In this document: positions 44,719 through 53,689 of the stretch, piece after piece
Numbering within the stretch: the stretch's first letter is position 1
Layout of the letters: the number at the start of each line of letters is the position of its first letter
Assembly: GCA_934169415.1 (NCBI GenBank)
Contig: CAKPNP010000001.1
Coordinates: 1 to 64,000, forward strand
Direction: 5' to 3'
DNA: 64,000 nt
DNA from: an uncultured Bacilli bacterium
GTDB lineage: Bacteria > Bacillota_I > Bacilli_A > RF39 > UBA660
Made by a program: the position numbers and the translations under genes
The notes under the pieces: model-generated
Database searches by the model: none
Seen by the model: only the letters and a program-made list of their open reading frames with translations
Told to the model about the DNA's origin: nothing

Positions 44719-45450
44719 ATGAGGTATCTTATAACATTTAGTTATGATGGTTCTAAGTTTAATGGATATCAAAAGCAGCCAAATACTAAAACAGTACAAC
44801 AAGAAATAGAAAATGCTTTAAAAAAAATAAACTCAAATAATGAAGTTAAAATATATGCATCAGGTAGAACTGATGCACTCGTTCATGCTTATAATCAAAA
44901 AGCCCATTTTGATTTAAATATAAATATTAGTCCGGAAAAGTTAAAAAAATCACTAAATAGTTTGATTAGTGATTATATATATATTAAAAGTGTAGAAGAA
45001 GTAAGTAGTGATTTTCATGCAAGATTTAGTGTGAAATCAAAGGAATATATGTATATAATTAATATGGGTGAATATAATCCTATAGAAAAAGATTATGTAT
45101 ATCAATATAATAAAAATTTGGATACTAAGGCTATTAATGAAGCTATAAAATACTTTATAGGCACACATGATTTTAGAGCATTTACTAAAGTAGAATTAGA
45201 AAAAGATTTTGTAAGGACTATAATAGATGCTAAAGTAAAACTTGAAGACAGTAAAATTATAATATCATTTATTGGTACTGGTTTTTTAAGATATCAAGTA
45301 AGAAATATGGTTGGCTTACTTATAGAGGTAGGTTCACATAAGAAAAATGTAGAAGATGTTGTTAAAATATTAGAACTAAGAAATAGAACTAATTATACTC
45401 TAACTGCTAAGGGCTGTGGTTTATATTTGGTTGATGTATTATATAAATAA
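44719..45450 (+). CDS. truA: tRNA pseudouridine synthase A
   Basis: Modifies U38-40 of tRNA anticodon arms. 243 residues: MRYLITFSYDGSKFNGYQKQP, the catalytic loop ASGRTDALVHAYNQ with the nucleophile Asp (the usual G after DA is L), and FTGTHDF-like FIGTHDFRAF. RBS AGGTGA. Starts 5 bases after ecfA2. Confidence 0.95.
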   Translation: MRYLITFSYDGSKFNGYQKQPNTKTVQQEIENALKKINSNNEVKIYASGRTDALVHAYNQKAHFDLNINISPEKLKKSLNSLISDYIYIKSVEEVSSDFHARFSVKSKEYMYIINMGEYNPIEKDYVYQYNKNLDTKAINEAIKYFIGTHDFRAFTKVELEKDFVRTIIDAKVKLEDSKIIISFIGTGFLRYQVRNMVGLLIEVGSHKKNVEDVVKILELRNRTNYTLTAKGCGLYLVDVLYK

Positions 45451-45477
45451 AAAGTTGAATTAATCTTCAACTTTTTA
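45449..45477. terminator. Bidirectional terminator after truA
   Basis: AAAAAGTTGAA pairs with TTCAACTTTTT around a short AT loop. It serves truA and the opposing HTH gene. Confidence 0.85.
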
Positions 45478-45711
45478 AAAATCTTTTCTTTGGACTTTTT
45501 CAACTGAATATTCTTTTTTAGTTTCTTTATTTCTAAAAACTACTTCAAATCCACATAGTTCAGCAATTTCTTCGATCATTTTAAAATCAGGGTTACTGTA
45601 CTGTGTCTCATATCCAGAAAGTGTTGTTTGAGCTATATTTAACTCTTTAGCAAGTTCAGTTTGTCTAAATCCTTTTTCAGTTCTCATAAATCTTAACATT
45701 TTTCCTATCAT
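45475..45711 (-). CDS. Small XRE-type HTH protein
   Basis: 78 residues. The helix-turn-helix spans about residues 15-50: RQTELAKELNIAQTTLSGYE then SNPDFKMIEEIAELCGFEV. The short tail KETKKEYSVEKVQRKDF is basic. RBS AAAAGGTGG. It could regulate a neighbour, but no matching operator is obvious. Confidence 0.85.
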   Translation of the reverse strand: MIGKMLRFMRTEKGFRQTELAKELNIAQTTLSGYETQYSNPDFKMIEEIAELCGFEVVFRNKETKKEYSVEKVQRKDF

Positions 45712-45974
45712 ACTACCACCTTTTGTAAATTATATCGTTTTCTATTAGAAAATTATTTAAATAGCGGGAATATCGTTACAATATATTTTTTCCCTTATTT
45801 TACAAAGATATTTAAGAAAATATCTAGAATTTGCAAATAGTATTTTATTAAATATGATACGTAATATTTTATGTCTACATTTTGTGTTTAAATAATATAT
45901 TTGCACACTATTATTTATGGACTAAATTTAAAAAAATATAATTGAAATTTTTATTAAATATTATTTAAATTTGG
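45712..45974. other. Gene-free AT-rich interval upstream of rplM
   Basis: No reading frame or strong repeat is seen here. The rplM promoter begins at 45975. Confidence 0.6.
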
Positions 45975-46003
45975 TTGACAAACCAGCGTTTTTCTAGTAC
46001 AAT
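45975..46003 (+). promoter_or_regulatory. Promoter of rplM-rpsI
   Basis: Perfect TTGACA at 45975-45980 and TACAAT at 45998-46003, spacer 17 nt. Confidence 0.8.
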
Positions 46004-46020
46004 CATTATTGGTACATTTA

Positions 46021-46076
46021 ATTAATTCCCGCACTGAATGAATCTTGGGACAATTCATTCATTGATAGAAAGGAAA
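46021..46076 (+). promoter_or_regulatory. L13 leader-type autoregulatory RNA
   Basis: The leader contains CCCGCACTGA, the conserved start of L13 leader RNAs in Bacillota, and a hairpin of GAATGAAT (46036-46043) with ATTCATTC (46053-46060). TCCC at 46027-46030 can pair with GGGA in the loop (46047-46050), a possible pseudoknot. L13 protein is expected to bind and repress. Confidence 0.65.
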
Positions 46077-46081
46077 ACAAT

Positions 46082-46510
46082 ATGAAAAATTCATACATGC
46101 AAACTAAAGAGAATGTTGAAAGAAACTGGTATGTAATTGATGCAGAAGGAATGAGTTTAGGTCGCCTAGCTGCTAAAGTTGCAACAGTATTACGTGGTAA
46201 GAATAAACCTACATTTACACCACACATTGATTGTGGAGACTATGTTATAGTTGTTAATGCTTCAAAAGTTAATTTAACTGGTAAAAAATTAGACGATAAA
46301 ATATACTATAATCACAGCGGATACACTGGTGGTTTAAGAGAAAGAACTGCTCGTGTTATGAGAGATGAATATCCTGTTGAAATGATTGAAAGAGCTGTTA
46401 AAGGAATGCTTCCAAATGGAAGATTAGGAAGACAAATGTATAAAAAATTATTTGTTTATGCAAATGAAACTCATCCACACGCTGCTCAACAACCAAAGGA
46501 AATGAAATAG
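46082..46510 (+). CDS. rplM: 50S ribosomal protein L13
   Basis: 142 residues. [40 protein letters not shown] and [15 protein letters not shown] mark L13. RBS AAAGGAAAAC. Pairs with rpsI in nearly all bacteria. Confidence 0.98.
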   Translation: MKNSYMQTKENVERNWYVIDAEGMSLGRLAAKVATVLRGKNKPTFTPHIDCGDYVIVVNASKVNLTGKKLDDKIYYNHSGYTGGLRERTARVMRDEYPVEMIERAVKGMLPNGRLGRQMYKKLFVYANETHPHAAQQPKEMK

Positions 46511-46519
46511 GGAGGTACT

Positions 46520-46930
46520 ATGGCAAAAGTATTTATTGGAACTGGTAGAAGAAAATCTTCTGTAGCTCAAGTTAAAATGACTTCAGGAACTGGTAAAATT
46601 ACAGTTAATGGACGTGATGTAAGAGATTTCTTCCCTTATGAAACTAACGTTATGGATTTAATGCAACCATTAGTTGCAACAGGTAATGAAACTACATTCG
46701 ATATTGACGTTAAAGTTAATGGTGGTGGATTTACAGGACAAACAGGAGCTATCAGATTAGGTATAACAAGAGCTTTATTAGAATATGATGCTCCAAATGT
46801 AGATAGTGAAAATAGTTATCGTAAAATTTTAAAAAGAGCAGGTTTTGTAACTCGTGATTCAAGAAGCAAAGAACGTAAAAAACCAGGTTTAAAAGCTGCA
46901 CGTCGTGCACCACAATTCTCAAAAAGATAG
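46520..46930 (+). CDS. rpsI: 30S ribosomal protein S9
   Basis: 136 residues with [40 protein letters not shown] and the basic end RRAPQFSKR whose terminal Lys-Arg reaches the P-site tRNA. RBS GGGAGGT. Confidence 0.98.
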   Translation: MAKVFIGTGRRKSSVAQVKMTSGTGKITVNGRDVRDFFPYETNVMDLMQPLVATGNETTFDIDVKVNGGGFTGQTGAIRLGITRALLEYDAPNVDSENSYRKILKRAGFVTRDSRSKERKKPGLKAARRAPQFSKR

Positions 46931-46955
46931 GCCAATATTTTGGCTTATTTTTTAT
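46931..46955 (+). terminator. Terminator of rplM-rpsI
   Basis: GCCAA and TTGGC pair around TATT, followed by TTATTTTTTATT. Confidence 0.75.
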
Positions 46956-46983
46956 TGTATTTAAACTTTATTTATAGTATAAT
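46955..46983 (+). promoter_or_regulatory. Promoter of the phosphoketolase gene
   Basis: TTGTAT at 46955-46960 and TATAAT at 46978-46983 with a 17-nt spacer. Confidence 0.6.
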
Positions 46984-47010
46984 TGTATAAGAATAAAGGT
47001 AGGGGAAAAT

Positions 47011-49353
47011 ATGACATTAACAAAAGAAGAATTATATAATATAGATGCTTATTTTAGAGCTGCAAACTATTTATCAGTGGGTCAATTGTATTTACTTGAT
47101 AATCCACTTTTAACACGTCCTTTAGAATTAAGTGATATAAAACCTAATGTAGTAGGTCACTGGGGAACTGTACCTGGACAAAATTTTATTTATGTACATT
47201 TAAATAGAGTTATAAAAAAATATGATTTAAATATGATATATATATCAGGCCCTGGTCATGGTGGTAATGCTATAGTTGCTAATACATACTTAGAGGGAAG
47301 TTATACTGAAATTTATCCTAATATTACGAAAGATAAAGAAGGAATGAAAAAATTATTTAAACAATTTTCTTTTCCAGGTGGTATATCAAGTCATGTAGCA
47401 CCTGAAACACCAGGCTCAATAAATGAAGGTGGAGAATTAGGATATAGCTTGTCTCATGCTTTTGGTGCTGTACTTGATAATCCTGATTTAATAGCTGCGT
47501 GTGTTGTTGGTGATGGTGAAGCTGAAACAGGTCCTTTAGCAACTTCTTGGAATATTAATAAGTTTATAAATCCAAAGACTGATGGAATAGTTTTACCAAT
47601 ATTACATTTAAATGGATTTAAAATTGCTAATCCTACTATATTATCACGTATATCACGTCCAGAACTTGATTGTTTGTTAAAAGGATATGGATGGATGCCT
47701 TATTATGTAGAAGGAACAGATCCACTTACTATGCATGAGGTAATGGCCTCAACTTTAGATAAAGTTATAGAATCAATTAATGAAATAAAAGAAGAAGCTA
47801 AAAATGGTAAATATACAAGAAAATTATTTCCTATGATAGTTTTAAGAACTCCAAAAGGTTGGACAGGCCCAAAAGAAATAGACAGAAAACAAATAGAAGG
47901 AAGTTTTAGATCCCATCAAGTTCCAGTTGTAGTAAATAAAGATAATTTAGATAATCTAGCTATATTAGAAAATTGGATGAAAAGTTATAAACCAGAAGAA
48001 TTATTTGATAGCAAAGGGCATTTAAAAGAAGAAATTCAATCACTTGCTCCAGAATTATCTAAGACTATGGGATTAAATAAACATGCTAATGGTGGAATTT
48101 TACTTAAAGAATTAAGATTACCAGATTTTAGAGAATATGCAGTTGATGTTAAAAGAGGAGAAACTGTATGTCAAGATATGATGGAACTTGGAAGATATAT
48201 TAAAGCAGTTATAGAATTAAATGAAGACTCTAAAAATTTTAGAATATTTGGTCCTGATGAAGCTTTATCAAACAGATTAAATCATGTATTTGAAGCCACT
48301 AATAGAAAATGGGATTTACCAATAACAGAAAATGATGAATATTTATCTAATGATGGTAGAGTATTAGATTCAATTTTATCTGAACATTTATGTGAAGGAG
48401 CTTTGGAAGGTTATTTATTAACAGGACGTCATGGATTTATGCACAGCTATGAAGCTTTTGTAAGGATTGTTGATTCTATGGCAAGTCAACATGCTAAATG
48501 GCTAAAGGTTACTAAAAATTTACCATGGCGTAGACCTATATCAAGTTTAAATTATTTGTTATCAAGTCATATATGGCAACAAGATCATAATGGATATACA
48601 CATCAAGATCCTGGATTTTTAAATCATTTAGTTACTAAAAAAGCAGATATAACACGTATATATTTACCTCCTGATGCTAACTGCTTAATATCATGTTTTA
48701 ATCACTGTATAAAGACAAAAAACTATATAAATGTTATAGTGGCTTCTAAACATCCTAGACAACAATGGTTAACTATGGATGAGGCTATAATTCACTGTAC
48801 TAAAGGAATTGGAATTTGGTCATGGGCAGGAACAGAAGATGAAAATGAACCAGATGTTGTACTTGCTTGTTGTGGTGACACTCCAACATTAGAAACACTT
48901 GCAGCATCTAAAATACTTAAAGAAAATTATCCTGATTTAAAAATAAGAGTTGTAAATGTAGTGGATTTAATGAAGCTACAGTCTAATTATGAACATCCAC
49001 ATGGCTTAACAGATGAAGAGTACAATAAAATATTTACTAAAGATAAACCTATTATTTTTGCATTCCATGGGTATGCTAATTTAATACATCAGTTAACATA
49101 TAAAAGATGTAATAAAAATTTACACGTTCATGGTTATATAGAAGAGGGTACTATTACAACTCCATTTGATATGAGAGTTCAAAATGAATTAGATAGATTT
49201 CATTTAGTTATGGATGTTTTAAAATATACAGATAAATTAAAAGATTGTTCTTCTAAATTATATCAAGAATGTATGGATAAATTAGTTATGCATAAAGAAT
49301 ATATTAAAGAGTATGGTACGGATTTAGAAGAAATAAGAAATTGGAAATGGTAA
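47011..49353 (+). CDS. xfp: Xylulose-5-phosphate/fructose-6-phosphate phosphoketolase
   Basis: Thiamine-diphosphate enzyme that splits xylulose-5-P (or fructose-6-P) to acetyl phosphate, the key step of heterofermentative and bifid pathways. The 780 residues match the family. [19 protein letters not shown] is the N-terminal signature, [15 protein letters not shown] binds ThDP/Mg, and a central [17 protein letters not shown] is also conserved. RBS GTAGGGGAAA. Single-gene transcription unit. With the adjacent ldh it suggests acetate/lactate fermentation. Confidence 0.97.
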   Translation: MTLTKEELYNIDAYFRAANYLSVGQLYLLDNPLLTRPLELSDIKPNVVGHWGTVPGQNFIYVHLNRVIKKYDLNMIYISGPGHGGNAIVANTYLEGSYTEIYPNITKDKEGMKKLFKQFSFPGGISSHVAPETPGSINEGGELGYSLSHAFGAVLDNPDLIAACVVGDGEAETGPLATSWNINKFINPKTDGIVLPILHLNGFKIANPTILSRISRPELDCLLKGYGWMPYYVEGTDPLTMHEVMASTLDKVIESINEIKEEAKNGKYTRKLFPMIVLRTPKGWTGPKEIDRKQIEGSFRSHQVPVVVNKDNLDNLAILENWMKSYKPEELFDSKGHLKEEIQSLAPELSKTMGLNKHANGGILLKELRLPDFREYAVDVKRGETVCQDMMELGRYIKAVIELNEDSKNFRIFGPDEALSNRLNHVFEATNRKWDLPITENDEYLSNDGRVLDSILSEHLCEGALEGYLLTGRHGFMHSYEAFVRIVDSMASQHAKWLKVTKNLPWRRPISSLNYLLSSHIWQQDHNGYTHQDPGFLNHLVTKKADITRIYLPPDANCLISCFNHCIKTKNYINVIVASKHPRQQWLTMDEAIIHCTKGIGIWSWAGTEDENEPDVVLACCGDTPTLETLAASKILKENYPDLKIRVVNVVDLMKLQSNYEHPHGLTDEEYNKIFTKDKPIIFAFHGYANLIHQLTYKRCNKNLHVHGYIEEGTITTPFDMRVQNELDRFHLVMDVLKYTDKLKDCSSKLYQECMDKLVMHKEYIKEYGTDLEEIRNWKW

Positions 49354-49361
49354 TAATATAT

Positions 49362-49389
49362 AGACTATTGATGTAATAGTCTTTTTATT
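49362..49389 (+). terminator. Terminator of xfp
   Basis: AGACTATT pairs with AATAGTCT around GATGT, followed by TTTTATTATTT. Confidence 0.8.
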
Positions 49390-49456
49390 ATTTTAATTTA
49401 GTTTATAAATCTTACTTTTTTTATTTATTTTTGATATAATTAAAAGGGTGATATAT

Positions 49457-50359
49457 ATGAATAAAGTTGTAATAATAGGCTGTGGAAATGTAGGTATGAG
49501 TTATGCTTATGCATTATTAAATCAATCTACATCAGTAAATGAATTAGTATTAATTGATTTAAATCAAGAAAGAATAATAGGAGAGGCTATGGATTTAAAT
49601 CATTGTCTTGCTTTTGCTCCTTCTAAAATAGATATAAAAGCAGGAAATTATAGTGATTGTAAGGATGCTAAGATAGTAGTAATAGCAGCAGGTGCTAATC
49701 AAAATCCGGGTGAAACAAGAATGGATTTAATAAATAAAAATTCTAAAATATTTAAATCTATTGTAGAAAGTGTTATGGAAAGTGGTTTTAATGGAATATT
49801 TTTAGTAGCAACTAATCCACTTGATGTTATGACATATTTAACTTATAAATATTCTAAATTAGATTCAAGTAGAGTAATAGGTTCTGGAACTAGTTTAGAT
49901 ACTTCTAGATTAAGATATATATTAGGTGAGAAATTGAGTATGAATCCTAAAAATATGCATGCATATGTAATTGGTGAACACGGAGATTCTGAATTTGTTT
50001 TATGGAGTAAAGCTTTAGTAGGAACAGAAAATATAAATAAGTTTATTAGTACAGAAGAAATGTCTAGTATTGAATATGATGTAAGAAATGCGGCCTATGA
50101 AATTATTAATAGAAAAGGTGCTACATACTATGGTATTGGTATGTGTTTAGTAAGAATTACAAATGCAATTTTAAATAACGAAAATAGTATTATAACTGTA
50201 TCAAGCTATGATAAAGATAATGATATTTATATTGGACTTCCAACAGTTATTAATAGTAATGGTGCTACAAAAATGTATATTGAATTAAATAAAGATGAAA
50301 CTATTAAATTACAAAATTCAGTTGATGTTATTAAGAAAGCTATAAATAATTTAAAGTAG
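49457..50359 (+). CDS. ldh: L-lactate dehydrogenase
   Basis: Reduces pyruvate to lactate with NADH. 300 residues from ATG 49457 (AAAGGGTG upstream). The Rossmann loop is IGCGNVGMSYAYAL. ANQNPGETRMDLI carries the substrate-loop Gln that favours lactate over malate (Arg in MDH), and VATNPLDVMTY and GEHGDSEF hold the catalytic Asp/Arg and His. The next gene starts 7 bases later. Confidence 0.93.
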   Translation: MNKVVIIGCGNVGMSYAYALLNQSTSVNELVLIDLNQERIIGEAMDLNHCLAFAPSKIDIKAGNYSDCKDAKIVVIAAGANQNPGETRMDLINKNSKIFKSIVESVMESGFNGIFLVATNPLDVMTYLTYKYSKLDSSRVIGSGTSLDTSRLRYILGEKLSMNPKNMHAYVIGEHGDSEFVLWSKALVGTENINKFISTEEMSSIEYDVRNAAYEIINRKGATYYGIGMCLVRITNAILNNENSIITVSSYDKDNDIYIGLPTVINSNGATKMYIELNKDETIKLQNSVDVIKKAINNLK

Positions 50360-50366
50360 GTGAATT

Positions 50367-51227
50367 ATGAATTTAAGTGATGAATGGAAAGATTATGAAT
50401 GTATTTCAGCGGGAAATGGTGAAAAATTAGAACGTTGGGGTAGTGTAATATTACGTAGACCAGATCCACAAGCTATGTGGATTATAAAAAATAGTGATTT
50501 ATGGAATAATCCTGATGCTTATTATCACCGTTCTAATAAAGGTGGTGGATATTGGGATTTTTATAAAAAGGTTCCTGAGTATTGGACTATAAATTATAAA
50601 AATTTAAAATTTAAAGTAAGTCCTACTAATTTTAAACATACAGGTATATTTCCAGAACAAGCAACTAATTGGGATTTTTCTATGAATAAAATTAAGACTG
50701 CTAATAGAAATATTAAAGTACTTAATTTGTTTGCCTATACTGGTGCTGCTACAATGGCTGCAGCATCTGCAGGTGCTAGTGTCGTACAAGTTGATGCATC
50801 TAAAGGCATGACTGAATGGGCTAAAGAAAATATGCATTTATGTGGCCTAGATAATGCCAATATAAGATTTATTGTAGATGATTGTATGAAATTTGTTCAA
50901 AGAGAATATAGACGTGGTAATAAATATGATGTAATTATTATGGATCCACCTTCTTATGGAAGAGGTCCAAATGGAGAAATGTGGAAATTTGAACATAATC
51001 TAGATAATTTAATCAAAGAATGCTTAAAAATATTAAGTGATGAACCATTATTTTTCTTAATAAATTCATATACAACTGGAATATCAAGTACAGTATTATA
51101 TAATATTCTTAAAACATCTATGGAAAAATATAAAGGACATGTTACTTCTGGAGAATTAGGTCTTCCAATAACTGATAATAATTTAGTTTTACCATGTGGA
51201 ATATATGGAAGGTGGGAATGTGATTAA
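50367..51227 (+). CDS. RlmI-like class I SAM-dependent methyltransferase
   Basis: 286 residues of a family related to 23S rRNA m5C methyltransferases (PF10672 type). VLNLFAYTGAATMAAASAGAS is motif I, VVQVDASKGMTEWAKEN binds the ribose, IRFIVDDCMKFV follows, and MDPPSYGRGPNGE is motif IV. The target nucleotide is not known. RBS AAGTAGGTGA. Followed by a pseudouridine synthase gene, so both are RNA-modification enzymes. Confidence 0.85.
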   Translation: MNLSDEWKDYECISAGNGEKLERWGSVILRRPDPQAMWIIKNSDLWNNPDAYYHRSNKGGGYWDFYKKVPEYWTINYKNLKFKVSPTNFKHTGIFPEQATNWDFSMNKIKTANRNIKVLNLFAYTGAATMAAASAGASVVQVDASKGMTEWAKENMHLCGLDNANIRFIVDDCMKFVQREYRRGNKYDVIIMDPPSYGRGPNGEMWKFEHNLDNLIKECLKILSDEPLFFLINSYTTGISSTVLYNILKTSMEKYKGHVTSGELGLPITDNNLVLPCGIYGRWECD

Positions 51228-51876
51228 TATTTTATATGAAGATAATCACATTTTAGTAGTAGAAAAACCTATAAATATGCCTACGTGCCTAGATAGTTCT
51301 AATGATTTAGATTTACTTACTAAACTAAAAGAATATATAAAAAATAAATATGATAAAAAAGGTAATGTATATCTTGGCTTAGTCCATAGACTAGATAGAC
51401 CAGTAGGCGGGGTTATGGTGTTTGCTAAAACAAGTAAGGCTGCATCTAGATTATCAGAGAGTATAAGAACAAATAGTATAAATAAAAAATATTATGCTGT
51501 TGTAATGGGTAAAGTTAATAGTCATGGAATATATAAAGATAAATTGTTAAAAGATCCAAAAACTAATACAACTAAAGTAGATTTAAAAGGAAAAGAATCT
51601 ATTTTAGAGTACGATTTAATAGATTATAAGAATGATTTATCATTAGTTGATATTAAATTAAAAACTGGTAGATCCCATCAGATAAGAGTTCAATTTTCAT
51701 ATCATGGAAATCCTTTATATGGTGATCAAAGGTATAATAAAAAAGCAAAAGTAAAAGAACAAATCGCACTTTTTTGCTATTCATTAGAGTTTATTCATCC
51801 AACTACTAAAGAATTAATGAAATTTAATCTAGATTTACCTAATAGATATCCTTTTAATTTATTTGAAGTACATTAA
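51220..51876 (+). CDS. RluA-family RNA pseudouridine synthase
   Basis: 218 residues from the GTG at 51220, with GGAAGGTGGG just upstream. VNIL-like INILYEDNHILVVEKP opens the catalytic domain, VHRLDRPVGGVMVFAKT contains the catalytic Asp, and KTGRSHQIRVQFSYHGNPLYGD completes the active site. There is no S4 domain, so it belongs to the short RluA/YlyB-like group. The gene overlaps the methyltransferase end by 8 bases. Confidence 0.92.
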   Translation: MINILYEDNHILVVEKPINMPTCLDSSNDLDLLTKLKEYIKNKYDKKGNVYLGLVHRLDRPVGGVMVFAKTSKAASRLSESIRTNSINKKYYAVVMGKVNSHGIYKDKLLKDPKTNTTKVDLKGKESILEYDLIDYKNDLSLVDIKLKTGRSHQIRVQFSYHGNPLYGDQRYNKKAKVKEQIALFCYSLEFIHPTTKELMKFNLDLPNRYPFNLFEVH

Positions 51877-51890
51877 TAATTTAAATTTTT

Positions 51891-51925
51891 GGCAAATAGT
51901 TATAAAAAATTATTTGTCCTTTTTG
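51891..51925 (+). terminator. Terminator after the pseudouridine synthase
   Basis: GGCAAATA pairs with TATTTG-TCC (one bulge) across an AT loop, followed by TTTTTG. Confidence 0.65.
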
Positions 51926-52026
51926 TTTAAGAGTAAAATTACTATTTTGTAAAAGATAGTTACATATTTTAATAAATATGCTAGAATAGTTAATATAAGT
52001 TAATCAAATGTTAAAGGAGTGATATA

Positions 52027-52695
52027 ATGTCAATCATTAAACAAAAAGAAAAAGGAACATTAGTAGTAATAAGTGGTCCAAGTGGTGCAGGAAAAGATAC
52101 TATTATAAATGAGGTAATAAAGAAAGAAAAAATAAATGCCTGGGTATCTATATCAATGACATCACGCCCTTTACGTGGAAACGAAGTAGATGGAAAAGAT
52201 TATTTTTTTGTAACTAAAGAAGAATTTGAAGATAACATAAAAAAAGGTAATTTTTTAGAGTATGCTAAATATAATGACAATTACTATGGTACACCTAAAA
52301 ATAAGATTGAAGATTATCTAAATAAAGGTATAGATGTAATACTTAATATTGAAATTCAAGGTGCTTTACAAATAAAAGAATTAATAAAAGATGCTTTATT
52401 TATTTTTATAATGCCACCTTCAATGGAGGAATTAAAAAGAAGATTAATAAATCGTGGCACTGATAGTAGTGAAAAAATATTATCAAGATTTAAAACAGCT
52501 TATCAAGAAATTAATGATGTTACTAAATATAATTATGTAGTTGTTAATGATGATTTAGATAAAGCAGTTGATAAAGTTGAAGCCATTTTAATATCAGAAA
52601 AATGTAGAGTAGATCGCATTGAAGAAGTATTTTTAAATAATACTGAGGAATTACTTCATGAGGGGCTACTAGATAATAAAATATTTATAAACTAA
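52027..52695 (+). CDS. gmk: Guanylate kinase
   Basis: Phosphorylates GMP to GDP. 222 residues: SGPSGAGKDTIIN is the P loop, SMTSRPLRGNEVDGKDYFFV the GMP-binding segment, and YGTPKNKIEDYLNKGIDVILNIEIQGAL the following core. A C-terminal extension (VDRIEEVFLNNTEELLHEG) is slightly longer than usual. RBS AAAGGAGTG. Confidence 0.96.
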   Translation: MSIIKQKEKGTLVVISGPSGAGKDTIINEVIKKEKINAWVSISMTSRPLRGNEVDGKDYFFVTKEEFEDNIKKGNFLEYAKYNDNYYGTPKNKIEDYLNKGIDVILNIEIQGALQIKELIKDALFIFIMPPSMEELKRRLINRGTDSSEKILSRFKTAYQEINDVTKYNYVVVNDDLDKAVDKVEAILISEKCRVDRIEEVFLNNTEELLHEGLLDNKIFIN

Positions 52696-52701
52696 AAACC
52701 G

Positions 52702-52739
52702 ATTATATAGTATATTAATGTTTCTTTTAATATTATTTT
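52702..52739 (+). repeat. Duplicate of the 5' end of the amidase gene
   Basis: ATTATATAGTATATTAATG and the following TTTCTTTTAATATTATTT recur at 52934-52971 (codons 3-15 of the amidase gene) with one mismatch, offset 232 bp. An inverted repeat, AGTTTT-TTTTGCAA with TTGCAAAACT (52795-52824), lies between the copies. Otherwise the 230-bp gap holds nothing recognisable. Confidence 0.75.
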
Positions 52740-52925
52740 AGATTTCAATATAAATAGTCATAAATGATATTTATTTGCAAAAAATATTAAATAAAGTTTT
52801 TTTTGCAAATGAACTTGCAAAACTTTATAAGAGTTAGTTTTATCTTATTTATATAATCATTATTTGTAAATATTAAATATTTTAAAATAAATAACATTAA
52901 TAGCATATAATTTAATGGTGAAATT

Positions 52926-53579
52926 ATGAGTAAATTATATAGTCTATTAATGTTTCTTTTAATATTATTTACAAGCGCTAGTGTAAGAGCTTTAAATCTT
53001 CCTTTACTTGGAAAAGTTATCTATTTAGATCCTGGTCATGGTGGAACTGACCCGGGAGCTTTATATAATAACTTAAAGGAAGAAAATCTTAATTTAGAAC
53101 TCGCATTATCAATGCAAACTGAATTTGAAAAAAATGGTGCTATTGTTTATTTAACGAGATATGGTGATTATGATTTATCAGTTAAAAATGCGGTTTCAAG
53201 AAAAAGAAGTGATTTATCTAGAAGAGCAAATATGATTAATAAATCAAATGCTGATTTATATTTTTCAATCCATTTAAATGCAGATTCAGATTCTAGTTGG
53301 TATGGTACTCAAGTGTTTTATGATACTGTAAATCCTGAAAATGAAAATATTGCTAAAATATTACAACAAGAATATAATAAAAATTTAAATACTAAAAGAG
53401 AGTATAAAAATATAAAAGGACATTATTTATATAGAAGAATAAATGTTAAAGGTGTACTTATAGAAGCTGGTTTTATAACTAATCCTAATGATAGATATTT
53501 ACTTAAAAGTAAAAAGTATCAAAATAAATTTTCTAAAATTACTGTTCAAGCAATTGTAAAATATTATCAAAATAGTTAA
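52926..53579 (+). CDS. N-acetylmuramoyl-L-alanine amidase (Amidase_3)
   Basis: Zinc enzyme that cuts the amide bond between muramic acid and the peptide stem. 217 residues with a signal peptide ending near VRA (residue 22). VIYLDPGHGGTDPGA has the first zinc His, LKEENLNLELA the Glu ligand, SIHLNADSD the second His, and LIEAGFITNPND the catalytic Glu. Single-domain, CwlD-like length. RBS ATGGTGAAATT. The gene implies a peptidoglycan wall. Confidence 0.93.
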   Translation: MSKLYSLLMFLLILFTSASVRALNLPLLGKVIYLDPGHGGTDPGALYNNLKEENLNLELALSMQTEFEKNGAIVYLTRYGDYDLSVKNAVSRKRSDLSRRANMINKSNADLYFSIHLNADSDSSWYGTQVFYDTVNPENENIAKILQQEYNKNLNTKREYKNIKGHYLYRRINVKGVLIEAGFITNPNDRYLLKSKKYQNKFSKITVQAIVKYYQNS

Positions 53580-53689
53580 TTTTATTAAAAAAAGTGTTGA
53601 AAAATAAACATAAAAATGCTAAACTTCTATTATAGAGTATGGTAGATAAGGAAACTTATTAAAATACCCTCTAAAATAAGGAGGAAAGT

